In this document: positions 44,231 through 54,099 of the stretch, piece after piece
Numbering within the stretch: position 1 is the stretch's first letter
How the letters are laid out: each line of letters begins with the position of its first letter
Assembly (NCBI RefSeq): GCF_003386165.1
Contig: NZ_QRDV01000007.1
Location: 1 to 64,000, forward strand
Reading direction: 5' to 3'
From: Winogradskyella eximia
GTDB taxonomy: Bacteria > Bacteroidota > Bacteroidia > Flavobacteriales > Flavobacteriaceae
Length of the DNA stretch: 64,000 bases
Position numbers and translations under genes: made by a program
Notes under the pieces: model-generated
The model's database searches: none
Told to the model about the DNA's origin: nothing
The model's input: only the letters and a program-made list of their open reading frames with translations

Positions 44231-45385
44231 TTACTGCAAAGCTGCAATTGCTTGATTAATATCGCATTTTAAATCCTTTATGTTCTCTATACCAACTGAA
44301 AAGCGTATTAATTGATTACTAAGACCAATAGCATCGCGCTCTTGTTGAGTTAGCAGCGCGTGTGATGTTAAATAAGGAGAGAGCATTGTACTTTCTACTC
44401 CTGCTAAACTCATGGAAGATTTAATGAGTTTTAGTTGTTTTTGAAACTGTTGTGAATCTAAATCGTTTGTTAACTCAAAAGATAACATGGCTCCAAAACC
44501 TTTCATTTGTGATTTCGCTAAATGATACTCTGGATGTGATTTTAATCCAGGATAATACACTTTAGAAATTTTAGGATGCTGCTCTAGCCATTTAGCCAAT
44601 TTCTTCGCATTCTTAGTTTGTGCTTTTACACGCAATCCCAATGTTTTCATACTGCGTTCTAACATCCAAACCGTCATATCACTTAGATTACCTCCGAGAT
44701 TTTTACCAACATTCCAAATGCGCTCAATATGTTCCTCAGAACTTGCTACTGCACCAGCTAAAATATCACTATGTCCACCAAAGTATTTTGTAGCAGAATG
44801 CATTACCATATCAATACCTAAATCCATCGGATTTTGGTTTACAGGAGATGCAAATGTATTATCTATAGAAGTTAAAACTCCCTTAGACTTACCAAGCTTT
44901 GCTATCGCTCTAATGTCTGTAATAGTTAATAAGGGATTGGAAGGTGTTTCAATATGAATTAGTTTAGTGTTCTTTTGAATAGCAGCTTCAAAATCTTCAA
45001 CTTTATAACCGTTAGTGAATGTAAATTCAATTCCATATTTTGGAAACTCTTCCTTTATAAAATTTACTGTTCCACCATATAGTGTATTCTGAACCACTAA
45101 ATGGTCACCTTGTTTTAAAAAGGCTAAAAACATAGTACTAATTGCAGCCATACCAGAACCAAATATTAAAGCTGATTCTGTATGCTCTAAAGCAGCAATT
45201 TTCTTTGCTAAAAATTCTTGATTAGGAGTATTAAAATAACGTGGATAACGTTTTACATCTACATCTAAAAACTCATAGGATGAGCTTAAATACATGGGTG
45301 ACACAGCACCTTTAAACTGTTCATCTTTAACTTCACCAACGTGAGTGCAAATAGTATTTAAACCTAATTTTTTATTTTTAGACAT
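44231..45385 (-). CDS. Cys/Met metabolism PLP enzyme
   Basis: A 384-residue fold-type I enzyme of the cystathionine gamma-synthase group. GSGMAAIST (PLP phosphate), TLYGGTVNF, IDNTFASPVNQNP and MHSATKYFGGHSDILAG, with the Schiff-base Lys in SATKY, are in the right order. Members include cystathionine synthase/lyase, methionine gamma-lyase and O-acetylhomoserine sulfhydrylase; the sequence alone does not decide. The second half has SLGGVES-type residues (SMSLAGVEST). No other methionine gene is near. Confidence 0.9.
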   Translation of the reverse strand: MSKNKKLGLNTICTHVGEVKDEQFKGAVSPMYLSSSYEFLDVDVKRYPRYFNTPNQEFLAKKIAALEHTESALIFGSGMAAISTMFLAFLKQGDHLVVQNTLYGGTVNFIKEEFPKYGIEFTFTNGYKVEDFEAAIQKNTKLIHIETPSNPLLTITDIRAIAKLGKSKGVLTSIDNTFASPVNQNPMDLGIDMVMHSATKYFGGHSDILAGAVASSEEHIERIWNVGKNLGGNLSDMTVWMLERSMKTLGLRVKAQTKNAKKLAKWLEQHPKISKVYYPGLKSHPEYHLAKSQMKGFGAMLSFELTNDLDSQQFQKQLKLIKSSMSLAGVESTMLSPYLTSHALLTQQERDAIGLSNQLIRFSVGIENIKDLKCDINQAIAALQ

Positions 45386-45437
45386 GATCTTTCTATTAAT
45401 TTAATCAATAAAATTAATAAAAATAGTCCGTTGAAAT

Positions 45438-46220
45438 TTATTTCCCTAAACAAACTTTTGATGTATGAGCGAATACATCTGATTCAATTTTTAGAATATA
45501 AACACCTGCCGAAATATTAGAAGTCTGCAGTTTTATTAAATCTGTGAGGCTAGGATTAAAAATTTTTTCTTTCATAATCTGTTTTCCATCCAAACTATAC
45601 AATACTATTGATAAAGAATGATTAGAATCTGAAACACCTTTTATATTCAATTCATTTTGTAGGCTTGAATGCCAAATTTTTAAATCTTCTACTTTCGTTT
45701 CTGCTACAGATAACAAGTCTTCATTAATTGCAGCACCTACAGAATTAGAGAAGGTGATATAAAACCGGTTTAAATAGATATCTGCAGTTAAATTACTACT
45801 GTAATCCACATCATTCAAAAGTGTATAAGTGTCTAACGTTACATCATATAAATACACCTCTATAGTTTGGTCAAAATTTTCTAAAGAATCTAAGGAAATA
45901 TGAACATCTCCTGAATCAGCTAAAAACATACCTAATGGGTAATACTTATTGGTATTAAATTCCCCTACTCCTTGAATTATATAACGCTGTTCTTCAATAA
46001 TCCAATTTAAATCATTTGGAAGGTCGTCAATATTTAAAGCATCGTAACCATAATCAGTTCCGTCTGTAGCAGAATTGTCTGGTACAAAACCTAATAATAA
46101 TTGTCTTGTGTAGCCTTCTAGATTTTGAAAATTCACTCTTACTAGCTGAATTTCGTCTTGAGCTTCTATAATGTTAACAGAAGCAATTAGTAGTATAAGG
46201 CTAAATAGTATTGTTCTCAT
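45438..46220 (-). CDS. Secreted T9SS protein, small
   Basis: A 260-residue exported protein. Signal peptide about 1-20, then a beta-rich region of roughly 150 residues with no known domain, and a type A T9SS tail (LSIVLYSLDGKQIMKEK, ISAGVYILKIES, ending SKVCLGK). A Gly-Tyr-rich middle with LGFVPDNSATDGTDYGYD is like that found in other surface proteins with the same tail. Function unknown. The intergenic region 46221-46446 shows nothing I can identify. Confidence 0.8.
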   Translation of the reverse strand: MRTILFSLILLIASVNIIEAQDEIQLVRVNFQNLEGYTRQLLLGFVPDNSATDGTDYGYDALNIDDLPNDLNWIIEEQRYIIQGVGEFNTNKYYPLGMFLADSGDVHISLDSLENFDQTIEVYLYDVTLDTYTLLNDVDYSSNLTADIYLNRFYITFSNSVGAAINEDLLSVAETKVEDLKIWHSSLQNELNIKGVSDSNHSLSIVLYSLDGKQIMKEKIFNPSLTDLIKLQTSNISAGVYILKIESDVFAHTSKVCLGK

Positions 46221-46446
46221 TAGATTTGGGTTTTAATGATTTTTAAAAATAGAAAAATCAATTAAAATAATCCACTAAAAACATATTTAAACGATAAAAT
46301 ACATTTTTTATTAACATTTAGCCGCTAAAACCTACAAATTCATATTAAAAAGTATAGAAGCATTTCACTATAAAAATGACTTAATTAATAGAATTTTCCA
46401 AAATAAAATCTCGTTGTCTTTGATATAGAAAACAATAAATTCGACT

Positions 46447-49400
46447 TTATTTCTTATAATACATTCTATATTTTCGATAAGAGAAAAAGCCCAGAACAGC
46501 AATAATACTTAAAGTAATTGCTATAAACTTAAAGCTTAATATTTGATCTCCACTCGCATAAGAGTGTAAACCTGACAGGTAGAAATTAACTCCAAAATAC
46601 GTCATTAAAATACTACCAAAAGCAAGTATTGACATAAAACTATATATCCAACGGCTTCTTAATCCTGGTACTAAACGCATATGAATGACAAAAGCATAAA
46701 TCATTATACTAATAAGTGCCCAAGTTTCTTTAGGATCCCAACCCCAATATCTTCCCCAACTTTCATTTGCCCACATGCCACCTAGAAAGTTTCCAATGGT
46801 TAACATTACCAAACCTACAGTTAAAGCCATTTCGTTAATAATAGTAAGCTCTTTTATATTGACATCCATGCGCTCTTTATTCTCCTTAGTCGTAAATATC
46901 ATTAACAATAGAGCCACTACTCCTAATATCATACCAAGTGTGAATGGTCCGTAACTTGCTACAATTACAGAAACATGTATCATTAACCAATAACCTTGCA
47001 ACACTGGTTGAAGATTTGCAATTGCAGGATCCATCCAATTCCAATGTGCTATCATTAGTATCATAGAGGTAACAAAAGCTCCTGCAGCAACTGTTAAACT
47101 AGAAGTGCTTATTTGACCAATAAAGCTTTTTGAAATCCCATTAGCATCTTCTTTAACTGTGCCTTTTTTCCTCTTAGTAACACCAACAATAAAACCAAAA
47201 AGCATAGTAGACCAAGCGACATAGATCATAGATTCGTAGGCATCACTCCAAGGTGCATGGCCAGATAAATACCATCTCCAAATTAAACCTACGGTGTGCA
47301 GTACAAATAACAAAGCAATAATTCCGATGAATATATTAATTGCAACCTTAATTCCCTTGCTCTTATATTTAAAAATTTGAATGATTATTAAAACGAATAA
47401 GACCGTTCCGGCATACATATACCAACTAAATAATCGCTTAAAAATATCGTAATCGTTGTATAAAATCTCAGATTTTATTTTGTCATCAGCCAACATGACT
47501 TCGCTTCCAAAACGTTGTTGCGTTTTTTTAATGCCTTGCAGTAATTCTTCTGCTTTAGAAAAATCGCCAGTTTGCTTTGCATTATTTAAGGTCACTAAAT
47601 AAGCACTAAACCCATTATTAATAAAATTACCATAAAGCGTATCTTCTATTCTTTCTCTATATCCTTCCTCTCTAAATTCTAATGCAGAAATCCATTTATT
47701 GCCTTCATCACCAGGAATAGGAAATATTTTATTAGAACGACCTTCGATAGTATTATATAATAAATTAACTCTAGAATCTGCTTCTTTTACTTCTTTCTGA
47801 AAGCCATTTGGTACTTGTGCTTTGTATGCCTCTTCTAAATAAGGCGCTAATTTATAACGACCATCTGGCGTAAAATAATCAACAAGTTTGGTATGTTCTT
47901 CGTCATAACCTACACCTATAATATTTCTTATAGAATCAGCCTTTCTAGGTTTTAAATAAATGATAGGTACGTTGTACCAAAGCATAGGACTTTCTTGAAT
48001 TGAAAGAAAAATTTGATCTGCGTTAAAATCTTCATATGTTTCTTTTTTACTCAACTTACGAAGCATCTCTGAAGCATAAGTATGCATTGGCATCATACGA
48101 CCACTATAATCTTGAACCACCATTTCAGAAAATTTAGCAGCATGCTCCTTTGGTGTAATATGCACCTTAAGAATAGAGTCTATCTGTTCTTTCCCTGTTT
48201 TGTTGGAGTGATCATGACCATCATTTTCAGAGTGTTCTTGGGCAAAACCAGAGAAACTCAATAAAAGCAAAATCATAGTCATCATTTTTGCTTTTTTGGT
48301 CTTAATTTTTTCTAATCGATTTCTAAGATCATCGAAGCGTGTATTCTTTGCAAATAGAATTGCCATAAGTCCAAAATATAATAACATATAACCAGCGTAT
48401 GTAATATATGTTCCCCAAAAATCATGATTAACCGATAATACTGTCCCTTTTTCATCAGGATCAAAACTTGCTTGAAAAAAGCGATAACCTCCATGGTCTA
48501 ATACATGATTCATATAAATATGATAATCAAATTCACCTTGGTCTTTATCCTTTACTGTAACTTTACTTTCGTAAGACGAATAGGCTTTTTCTGTACCAGG
48601 ATACTTTTCAGCTATAAAATCATTCAGTTTTATTTCAAAAGGAAGTTTCAAAATTTTAGGACCATATTTTAAAGCAATCTCTAATCCGCCTACCTCAAAT
48701 TCTTCATATCCACTATTGGTACCTGGTCCTCCTAAAACACCTACTTCTTTAGTTTCTCCATTCGCGGTCACTTCAAATATAATTCCATCAGAATCATTTT
48801 TTAAGAATGATGCTTTTTTTACAACACCAAATTCACCTTGTACAATAGGATTGGGAAGCACAATTTGCATATTACCTATAACATACCGAGATCTCAACAC
48901 TAATGGTTGTAGGCTATCTTTAACTAATTTACCTGTTTCTCGTGTGGCCATTGTCATATAATCACCATCATAAGGAGATTGAATATAAAGACCGTTTTCT
49001 GTTTCGGTAATATTAATAGCTCCTTCCTGAAATTTATTTAAAGAAAATAAGACATTATGCAAATCTGCTATTTTACCATCTTCTAAAAAGTGGTTATGTG
49101 GTGCACCACTACCTGCTTCAACTATCTTTAAATAACGACTACCTGTATCTCCAGGAATAACATCTTTTTCAGCACCTTCAATTAATTCTTTCAGTTTTAT
49201 GGTCACATTTGTGTCTCCATAATCAAAAGTCTTATCAAAACTATTATCTAAACGATGAGAAAAATCTACATGTTCTTCTATTCTTCGTTGTTGTAATTGA
49301 CCATCTATTTCATAATCACCAATTATTCGTCCACTGATATAGGTCTTTTGAGAGAAAAATTCACTTTCAGTTTCTCCTTCTCTAATAGGCATCATGCCTT

Positions 49401-49713
49401 CAAAACCTATATAACGCGTAATAAATGCACCTAAAAGGATTAAAACAAAGGATAAATGCAAAATTAATGTTGCCCATTTTTCCTTTTTATATAAGCGATA
49501 CCTAAATATGTTACCCGCAAAATTGATAATAAAAAACACCATAATAGTTTCAAACCACCATGCATTATAAATTAAAGTTCTTGTATAAGGTGTTGGTGAG
49601 GTTTCCATGTTTCTATCTAAAATAGTACCAACTGCCATGGCAACGGCAAAGGCAATAAATAAAAACGCAGTAAGTTTTGTAGAGAATAGGAAATTAGCGA
49701 TTTTCTTTTGCAT
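46447..49713 (-). CDS. ccsBA: Fused cytochrome c synthase CcsBA
   Basis: A 1088-residue membrane protein combining ResB/CcsB (N-terminal, about 1-460: four helices with a large periplasmic beta domain) and CcsA (C-terminal, about 770-1088). The haem-handling WWD motif is WGRYWGWDPKETWALIS, flanked by His-bearing helices. Between them lies a 250-residue periplasmic stretch with a second leader-like helix ending FSGFAQ and a His-rich HDHSNK. It attaches haem to CXXCH in c-type cytochromes outside the membrane. TATCTTTG on the minus strand (49746-49739) precedes it. Fused forms are common in Bacteroidota. Confidence 0.94.
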   Translation of the reverse strand: MQKKIANFLFSTKLTAFLFIAFAVAMAVGTILDRNMETSPTPYTRTLIYNAWWFETIMVFFIINFAGNIFRYRLYKKEKWATLILHLSFVLILLGAFITRYIGFEGMMPIREGETESEFFSQKTYISGRIIGDYEIDGQLQQRRIEEHVDFSHRLDNSFDKTFDYGDTNVTIKLKELIEGAEKDVIPGDTGSRYLKIVEAGSGAPHNHFLEDGKIADLHNVLFSLNKFQEGAINITETENGLYIQSPYDGDYMTMATRETGKLVKDSLQPLVLRSRYVIGNMQIVLPNPIVQGEFGVVKKASFLKNDSDGIIFEVTANGETKEVGVLGGPGTNSGYEEFEVGGLEIALKYGPKILKLPFEIKLNDFIAEKYPGTEKAYSSYESKVTVKDKDQGEFDYHIYMNHVLDHGGYRFFQASFDPDEKGTVLSVNHDFWGTYITYAGYMLLYFGLMAILFAKNTRFDDLRNRLEKIKTKKAKMMTMILLLLSFSGFAQEHSENDGHDHSNKTGKEQIDSILKVHITPKEHAAKFSEMVVQDYSGRMMPMHTYASEMLRKLSKKETYEDFNADQIFLSIQESPMLWYNVPIIYLKPRKADSIRNIIGVGYDEEHTKLVDYFTPDGRYKLAPYLEEAYKAQVPNGFQKEVKEADSRVNLLYNTIEGRSNKIFPIPGDEGNKWISALEFREEGYRERIEDTLYGNFINNGFSAYLVTLNNAKQTGDFSKAEELLQGIKKTQQRFGSEVMLADDKIKSEILYNDYDIFKRLFSWYMYAGTVLFVLIIIQIFKYKSKGIKVAINIFIGIIALLFVLHTVGLIWRWYLSGHAPWSDAYESMIYVAWSTMLFGFIVGVTKRKKGTVKEDANGISKSFIGQISTSSLTVAAGAFVTSMILMIAHWNWMDPAIANLQPVLQGYWLMIHVSVIVASYGPFTLGMILGVVALLLMIFTTKENKERMDVNIKELTIINEMALTVGLVMLTIGNFLGGMWANESWGRYWGWDPKETWALISIMIYAFVIHMRLVPGLRSRWIYSFMSILAFGSILMTYFGVNFYLSGLHSYASGDQILSFKFIAITLSIIAVLGFFSYRKYRMYYKK

Positions 49714-49815
49714 AGCTATAGGCTTTTTTAAGCTCGCGCAAAGATATGGTTTTTTAGTGATTAGAAAATCCGATAATACTACTAAAACATGTTAAAATTA
49801 TGAATAAGTAGTAGG

Positions 49816-50265
49816 TTAATTCATTGAATTGCTCTTAAGCATTTTATTTTGCTCTTCCATTAATTCCTTTAAATCAGACAGCAACTGAATATCCTTAGGA
49901 GTTACTACAGTTTCGTCCTTGGTGTCATGAGCTTTGTTACGTAACTTATTCATAAATTTTACAATGATAAAAACTGTAAAACCAATAATTAAAAAGTCTA
50001 AAAACACTTCTGATAATTTACCATAAGCTACCGCAACCTCAGTAACTGTAGTTGTGCCTGAAGCATCTACTATAGCATCTCTTAATACTAATTTCTTTTC
50101 ACCAAAATTAACTCCGTCTGTTAACAAGGATAATGGTGGTAAAATTACTTGTTTAGCTAAAACATCAATAACTTTATTAAAAGATGCACCAATGATGATA
50201 CCAATGGCCATATCCATCATATTTCCTTTAACAGCAAATTCTTTAAATTCTTTTATAAGTTTCAT
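49816..50265 (-). CDS. mscL: Large-conductance mechanosensitive channel
   Basis: A 149-residue pentameric stretch-activated channel that releases solutes on osmotic downshock. The opening MKLIKEFKEFAVKGNMMDMAIGIIIGASFNKVIDVLAKQVILPPLSLL is the S1/TM1 signature and VFLDFLIIGFTVFIIVKFMNKL is TM2. The C-terminal bundle is present (LLSDLKELMEEQNKML). Length is standard. Gene stands alone; truncated haemoglobin follows upstream on the same strand after 57 bases. Confidence 0.95.
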   Translation of the reverse strand: MKLIKEFKEFAVKGNMMDMAIGIIIGASFNKVIDVLAKQVILPPLSLLTDGVNFGEKKLVLRDAIVDASGTTTVTEVAVAYGKLSEVFLDFLIIGFTVFIIVKFMNKLRNKAHDTKDETVVTPKDIQLLSDLKELMEEQNKMLKSNSMN

Positions 50266-50322
50266 TTGTGATATAATTTTAGATTTTTAAAAACACAAAT
50301 TTATAAAGAAGCTTGTTAAGGA

Positions 50323-50712
50323 TTATGTATTTCTTGCTGCAAAAATATTCATGTACATAAATGTGCCCATTTTACGTGCACGTCGTTTGGCATTTTCGGC
50401 ATAATCGCCTACAAATAATTCATCTATAGTTTGAAACCACAAGTTAAGCCATAATCCAAAATGTAATTCTGTAATACTATGATTAAAAGCTTTATCTACT
50501 CTGGTATGTGCTTCTAACGGATTGCCCGTAAATTTTGTTTTCAAGAATAAACTCGATTCCCAAAACGTAGTAAGATGCTCTAAATGTGCGTCCCAATCTT
50601 TTATGGTTTCATTGAAAAAGGGCCCTAATTTTTCATCTTTCCTAACTTTTTCGTAAAATTTGGAAACCAATTGATAAACATCTTCTCTGGTTTTTATATC
50701 TTTCTTACTCAT
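50323..50712 (-). CDS. Group III truncated haemoglobin
   Basis: A 129-residue 2-on-2 globin. Proximal His is H84 in LHFGLWL; the E-helix region has H46 in HLEHLTTFWESSLF. The opening VSKFYEKVRKDEKLGPFF and the WESSLFLKTKFTGNPLEAHTRV stretch are typical of group III. The globins bind O2 or NO and may detoxify reactive species; the role here is unknown. Divergent from DUF2520, with a palindrome in the gap. Confidence 0.88.
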   Translation of the reverse strand: MSKKDIKTREDVYQLVSKFYEKVRKDEKLGPFFNETIKDWDAHLEHLTTFWESSLFLKTKFTGNPLEAHTRVDKAFNHSITELHFGLWLNLWFQTIDELFVGDYAENAKRRARKMGTFMYMNIFAARNT

Positions 50713-50750
50713 AGATTCAAAGTTATTCTTTTAATCGCTTTCTTGTGTTT

Positions 50751-50769
50751 CTAAGATAAGAAATCTTAG
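50751..50769. promoter_or_regulatory. Palindrome between haemoglobin and DUF2520 genes
   Basis: CTAAGAT-AAGAA-ATCTTAG, perfect 7-bp arms, in the 69-base gap between two divergent genes; it overlaps the expected promoter area. It could be an operator for one or both. Confidence 0.35.
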
Positions 50770-50781
50770 TATTTTTACAGC

Positions 50782-51579
50782 ATGATTTCAGTAATATTAC
50801 TTGGTGCTGGCAATGTGGCCACACATTTATATAAAGCATTTTCAAATTCAGAAACCGTTTCGGTTACGCAGTGGTACAACCGTACACGCACTTCAATTTC
50901 TTCTTATGCAAATGAGGTTGATATAACGGATTCTTTAGATGAATTAAAAGAAGCAGACGTTTATATAATCGCTGTTAGTGATGATAGTATTGCACAATTG
51001 TCTGCGGATTTACCTTTTACAAACCGATTTGTAGTGCATACTTCAGGCAGTGTTGCAATGCATGATATAGATAAAAAAAATCAGATTGGTGTGTTTTATC
51101 CTTTACAGACTTTTTCTAAAGATGCAGATATTGATTTTTCTGAAGTTCCGATTTGTGTTGAAGTTTATGAAAAAGAAAATCTCGAACTTTTAAGAGATTT
51201 AGCAAGAGCTGTAGGTTGTAAACCACATAAAATTACCACCGAACAACGGCAAACACTTCACTTAGCAGCTGTTTTTGTAAATAACTTCACAAATCAACTC
51301 TATAGAATTGGTCATGAAATTTGTGAAACCAAGAATATAGAATTTGAAATTTTACATCCTTTAATTGAAGAAACGGCAAAAAAAATTCAGCAAATGTCAC
51401 CCTTTATGGCTCAAACTGGTCCTGCAAAACGCAATGACAAAAAAACCATTAAGCGACAATTAAAACTAATTGAAAAGGAGGAGCATGAAGCCATTTATAA
51501 AATGCTAACCTCCTCTATTAAAAAGACGCATAATGTTTCAAGCTTTCGATCAAGAAAAGGAAAATCCGAAACGAACTAA
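50782..51579 (+). CDS. Rossmann-like / DUF2520 oxidoreductase-type protein
   Basis: A 265-residue protein. N-terminal Rossmann loop GAGNVATHLYKAF, then the VIAVSDDSI and HTSGSV parts of a ProC-like NADP domain; the C-terminal DUF2520 helical domain starts near 130 (HLAAVFVNNFTNQLY). Reactions in this family are unknown; they resemble pyrroline-5-carboxylate reductase and ketopantoate reductases. kdsC follows after 15 bases, so the two are co-transcribed; the long forward run continues to 57462. Confidence 0.82.
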   Translation: MISVILLGAGNVATHLYKAFSNSETVSVTQWYNRTRTSISSYANEVDITDSLDELKEADVYIIAVSDDSIAQLSADLPFTNRFVVHTSGSVAMHDIDKKNQIGVFYPLQTFSKDADIDFSEVPICVEVYEKENLELLRDLARAVGCKPHKITTEQRQTLHLAAVFVNNFTNQLYRIGHEICETKNIEFEILHPLIEETAKKIQQMSPFMAQTGPAKRNDKKTIKRQLKLIEKEEHEAIYKMLTSSIKKTHNVSSFRSRKGKSETN

Positions 51580-51594
51580 AAAAGAAAACAACCT

Positions 51595-52128
51595 ATGAGC
51601 GACGATAAAAGTTATAAAGAATATTTAGCAAACATTACAACATTTATTTTTGATGTTGATGGTGTACTTACTGATGGTACAATCACAGTAACCACTGAAG
51701 GAGAAATGTTAAGAACCATGAGTATTAAAGATGGATTTGCCTTAAAAACGGCTATTGATGCTGGGTATAATCTCTGTATTATTTCTGGAGGTTCTAATGA
51801 AGGTGTCCGCAAACGTTTAGCTGCTTTAGGTATAAAAGACATTTTTTTAGGTGCTCATAATAAAATTGAACAGCTTAATAGTTACTTAGAACAATACAAT
51901 ATTTCAAAATCTCAAGTGTTGTATATGGGAGATGATATACCAGATTTTCCTGTTATGGAATTAGTAGGTCTACCATGTTGTCCGCAAGATGCAGTGCCTG
52001 AAATTAAAGCGATTTCAAAATATATTTCTCATAAAACTGGTGGAAAAGGTGCCGTAAGAGATGTTATTGAACAAGTGCTCAAAGTACATGGCAAATGGAA
52101 TGGTAATTTTAATGCTAAATATGATTAG
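51595..52128 (+). CDS. kdsC: KDO 8-phosphate phosphatase (KdsC-like)
   Basis: A 177-residue HAD-class phosphatase of the capless C0 type. Motif I is IFDVDGVLTDGTI, motif III in NKIEQL with Lys, motif IV in YMGDDIPDFPVM. It dephosphorylates 3-deoxy-manno-octulosonate 8-phosphate for lipid A/LPS cores; the same type also includes GmhB-like or sugar phosphatases, but length and motif spacing fit KdsC. Positioned 15 bases after DUF2520. The (AAT)16 repeat follows it. Confidence 0.87.
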   Translation: MSDDKSYKEYLANITTFIFDVDGVLTDGTITVTTEGEMLRTMSIKDGFALKTAIDAGYNLCIISGGSNEGVRKRLAALGIKDIFLGAHNKIEQLNSYLEQYNISKSQVLYMGDDIPDFPVMELVGLPCCPQDAVPEIKAISKYISHKTGGKGAVRDVIEQVLKVHGKWNGNFNAKYD

Positions 52129-52171
52129 CATAAAGTATAACTATCTAAATATTCATAATTTTAAAATTCAA

Positions 52172-52223
<52 letters not shown>

Positions 52224-52535
52224 GTGTCAGGCAACAGAAGACATAGTACAGGGTTTGGATATATAGGTTTTGGTAATAGTCAGGCGACATTTAACCAAAG
52301 ATCATCAAAGCCTTTTTCTAAATACAAGGAAAAACTAGATCTTGAAGCTCATTTACACTATAAAATGCATTTTCTTCACAAAGATTTATCTAAAGAAGAC
52401 AAGCAAAAAATTAAAGACAAAATAAGACAACAAGAACGTAAACTCTTAAAAAAAACAGCACTTATTAGTAGTATTGTTTTTATCATTGTTGCATTATTAG
52501 CTTATTATTTAATTACTAAAATTTTATCTCACTAA
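52224..52535 (+). CDS. Small C-terminal-anchor membrane protein
   Basis: A 103-residue protein from GTG at 52224. No ATG, GTG or TTG lies upstream in frame up to the stop at 52146-52148, so the start is forced unless a non-standard codon in the repeat is used. The N-terminal part is polar (SGNRRHSTGFGYIGFGNSQ), followed by a basic/acidic helix (EDKQKIKDKIRQQERK) and one C-terminal transmembrane segment (ALISSIVFIIVALLAYYLIT). It is 8 bases ahead of the UbiA gene. Unknown function. Confidence 0.7.
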   Translation: MSGNRRHSTGFGYIGFGNSQATFNQRSSKPFSKYKEKLDLEAHLHYKMHFLHKDLSKEDKQKIKDKIRQQERKLLKKTALISSIVFIIVALLAYYLITKILSH

Positions 52536-52543
52536 ACCCTCAA

Positions 52544-53470
52544 ATGATTCACTTTCTCAATTTAATCCGTTGGAAAAATTTATTAATGATTGCTCTAATG
52601 CAATACTTAATTAAGTATGCTCTTTTACTTCCATTTAAAGAAAGTCATGGTGTTTTAACTTCCTTAAGTGATTTCAACTTTTTTCTCTTAGTTTTAGCCA
52701 CTCTTTTAATTGCTGCTGGTGGATACATTATTAATGATATATATGATGTTGAAACGGATAAAATCAACAAACCAAATAAACTAATTATCAATAAACACAT
52801 TACTGAAAATAATGCAACAGCACTGTTTATGGTGTTTAATATTATTGGTGTTGGTATAGGTTTTTATTTAGCTAATGGCATAGGCAAAGCTGGGTTTTTC
52901 TCCATCTTTTTTATTGCTTCTGCTCTACTCTACGTTTATTCAACCTCATTAAAACAAATTGCTGTTGTGGGCAATGTGGTTGTCTCAATCGTCGTTGCAT
53001 TGAGTATTTTGTTGGTTGGCATTTTTGAATTGGTTCCGGCAATCAACGCTAATAACAAAGCCGTGCAAATGACTTTTATAAATATTATAAGAGATTATGC
53101 AATCTTTGCTTTTTTAATAAATCTTGTTAGAGAAATGGTAAAAGACCTTGAAGATATCGAGGGAGATCAAAAAGCCGGAATACAAACCTTACCTGTACTT
53201 TTAGGCAGAGAACGTGCCACAAAAATTGCATTCATAGTATCGTTAGTACCCATTTTATCTATAACATACTATGTAATCACCTATTTATTTAAACAGCAAA
53301 TTGTTGTCGGTTACTTTTTAATTTTAGTCGTTGCACCTTTAATCTATATAAGCCTAAAACTATTTAATGCGCAACAGAAAACACAATACAAGCATATTAG
53401 TTTGGTTTTAAAATTAGTAATGCTTTCTGGTATGGGATCTATAATAATTTACAACTTCATATTAAAATAA
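52544..53470 (+). CDS. UbiA-family prenyltransferase
   Basis: A 308-residue membrane protein with about eight helices. First Asp-rich motif N64-D-I-Y-D68-V-E-T-D72; second DLEDIEGDQKAGI. These bind Mg and prenyl diphosphate. In Bacteroidota this group is often named geranylgeranylglycerol-phosphate geranylgeranyltransferase, but the acceptor is not established; menaquinone, heme or archaeal-type lipid routes are all possible. Maf follows one base after its stop. Confidence 0.85.
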   Translation: MIHFLNLIRWKNLLMIALMQYLIKYALLLPFKESHGVLTSLSDFNFFLLVLATLLIAAGGYIINDIYDVETDKINKPNKLIINKHITENNATALFMVFNIIGVGIGFYLANGIGKAGFFSIFFIASALLYVYSTSLKQIAVVGNVVVSIVVALSILLVGIFELVPAINANNKAVQMTFINIIRDYAIFAFLINLVREMVKDLEDIEGDQKAGIQTLPVLLGRERATKIAFIVSLVPILSITYYVITYLFKQQIVVGYFLILVVAPLIYISLKLFNAQQKTQYKHISLVLKLVMLSGMGSIIIYNFILK

Positions 53471-53471
53471 G

Positions 53472-54065
53472 ATGCTAAAAGACCAACTCAAAAACTTTAA
53501 TATTATTCTAGCATCTGCGTCACCACGTCGCCATGCATTTTTAAAGGACATGCATCTGGATTTTAAGATTCAATTAAAGCCAGTTGAAGAAATATATCCG
53601 AAAGATTTAAAACGAGAAGAAATCACAGACTTTTTAGCGAAATTAAAGGCTGAATCTTTTACTAATACGCTTCAAGATAACGATATTCTTATTACAAGCG
53701 ACACCATTGTTTGGTTAGAAGATAAAGCCATTGGAAAACCTAAAGATGAAGACGATGCTTTTAACATGATAAAATCGTTAAGCAACAAAACACACGAAGT
53801 GGTTACCTCTATTTGTTTCACTTTAAAAACCGAACAACGCATTGTAAATACCATTACAAAAGTGACATTTAAAGCTTTAACAGATGAAGAAATCTGGTAC
53901 TATGTTAAGCATTTCAAACCATTAGATAAAGCTGGTGCCTATGGTATTCAAGAATGGATTGGAGCTATCGCAATTACAAGTATTGAAGGTTCTTATAACA
54001 ACGTTGTTGGCTTACCTACACATTTACTTTACGAAACGTTAAATAGTATTGCCAACGATTTTTAG
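53472..54065 (+). CDS. Maf-family nucleotide pyrophosphatase
   Basis: A 197-residue Maf/HAM1-like protein. LASASPRRHAFLKDM is the substrate-binding opening, then DILITSDTIVW, GKPKDEDDAFNMIKSLSNKTHEV and DKAGAYGIQEW. Family members hydrolyse non-canonical nucleotides (dTTP/UTP- or modified nucleotide-specific). Older names such as septum formation inhibitor come from overexpression in B. subtilis. Overlap/spacing with UbiA is one base. Confidence 0.93.
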   Translation: MLKDQLKNFNIILASASPRRHAFLKDMHLDFKIQLKPVEEIYPKDLKREEITDFLAKLKAESFTNTLQDNDILITSDTIVWLEDKAIGKPKDEDDAFNMIKSLSNKTHEVVTSICFTLKTEQRIVNTITKVTFKALTDEEIWYYVKHFKPLDKAGAYGIQEWIGAIAITSIEGSYNNVVGLPTHLLYETLNSIANDF

Positions 54066-54099
54066 AGCCTTATCTTTATTATAATTTAATGCATAGATT

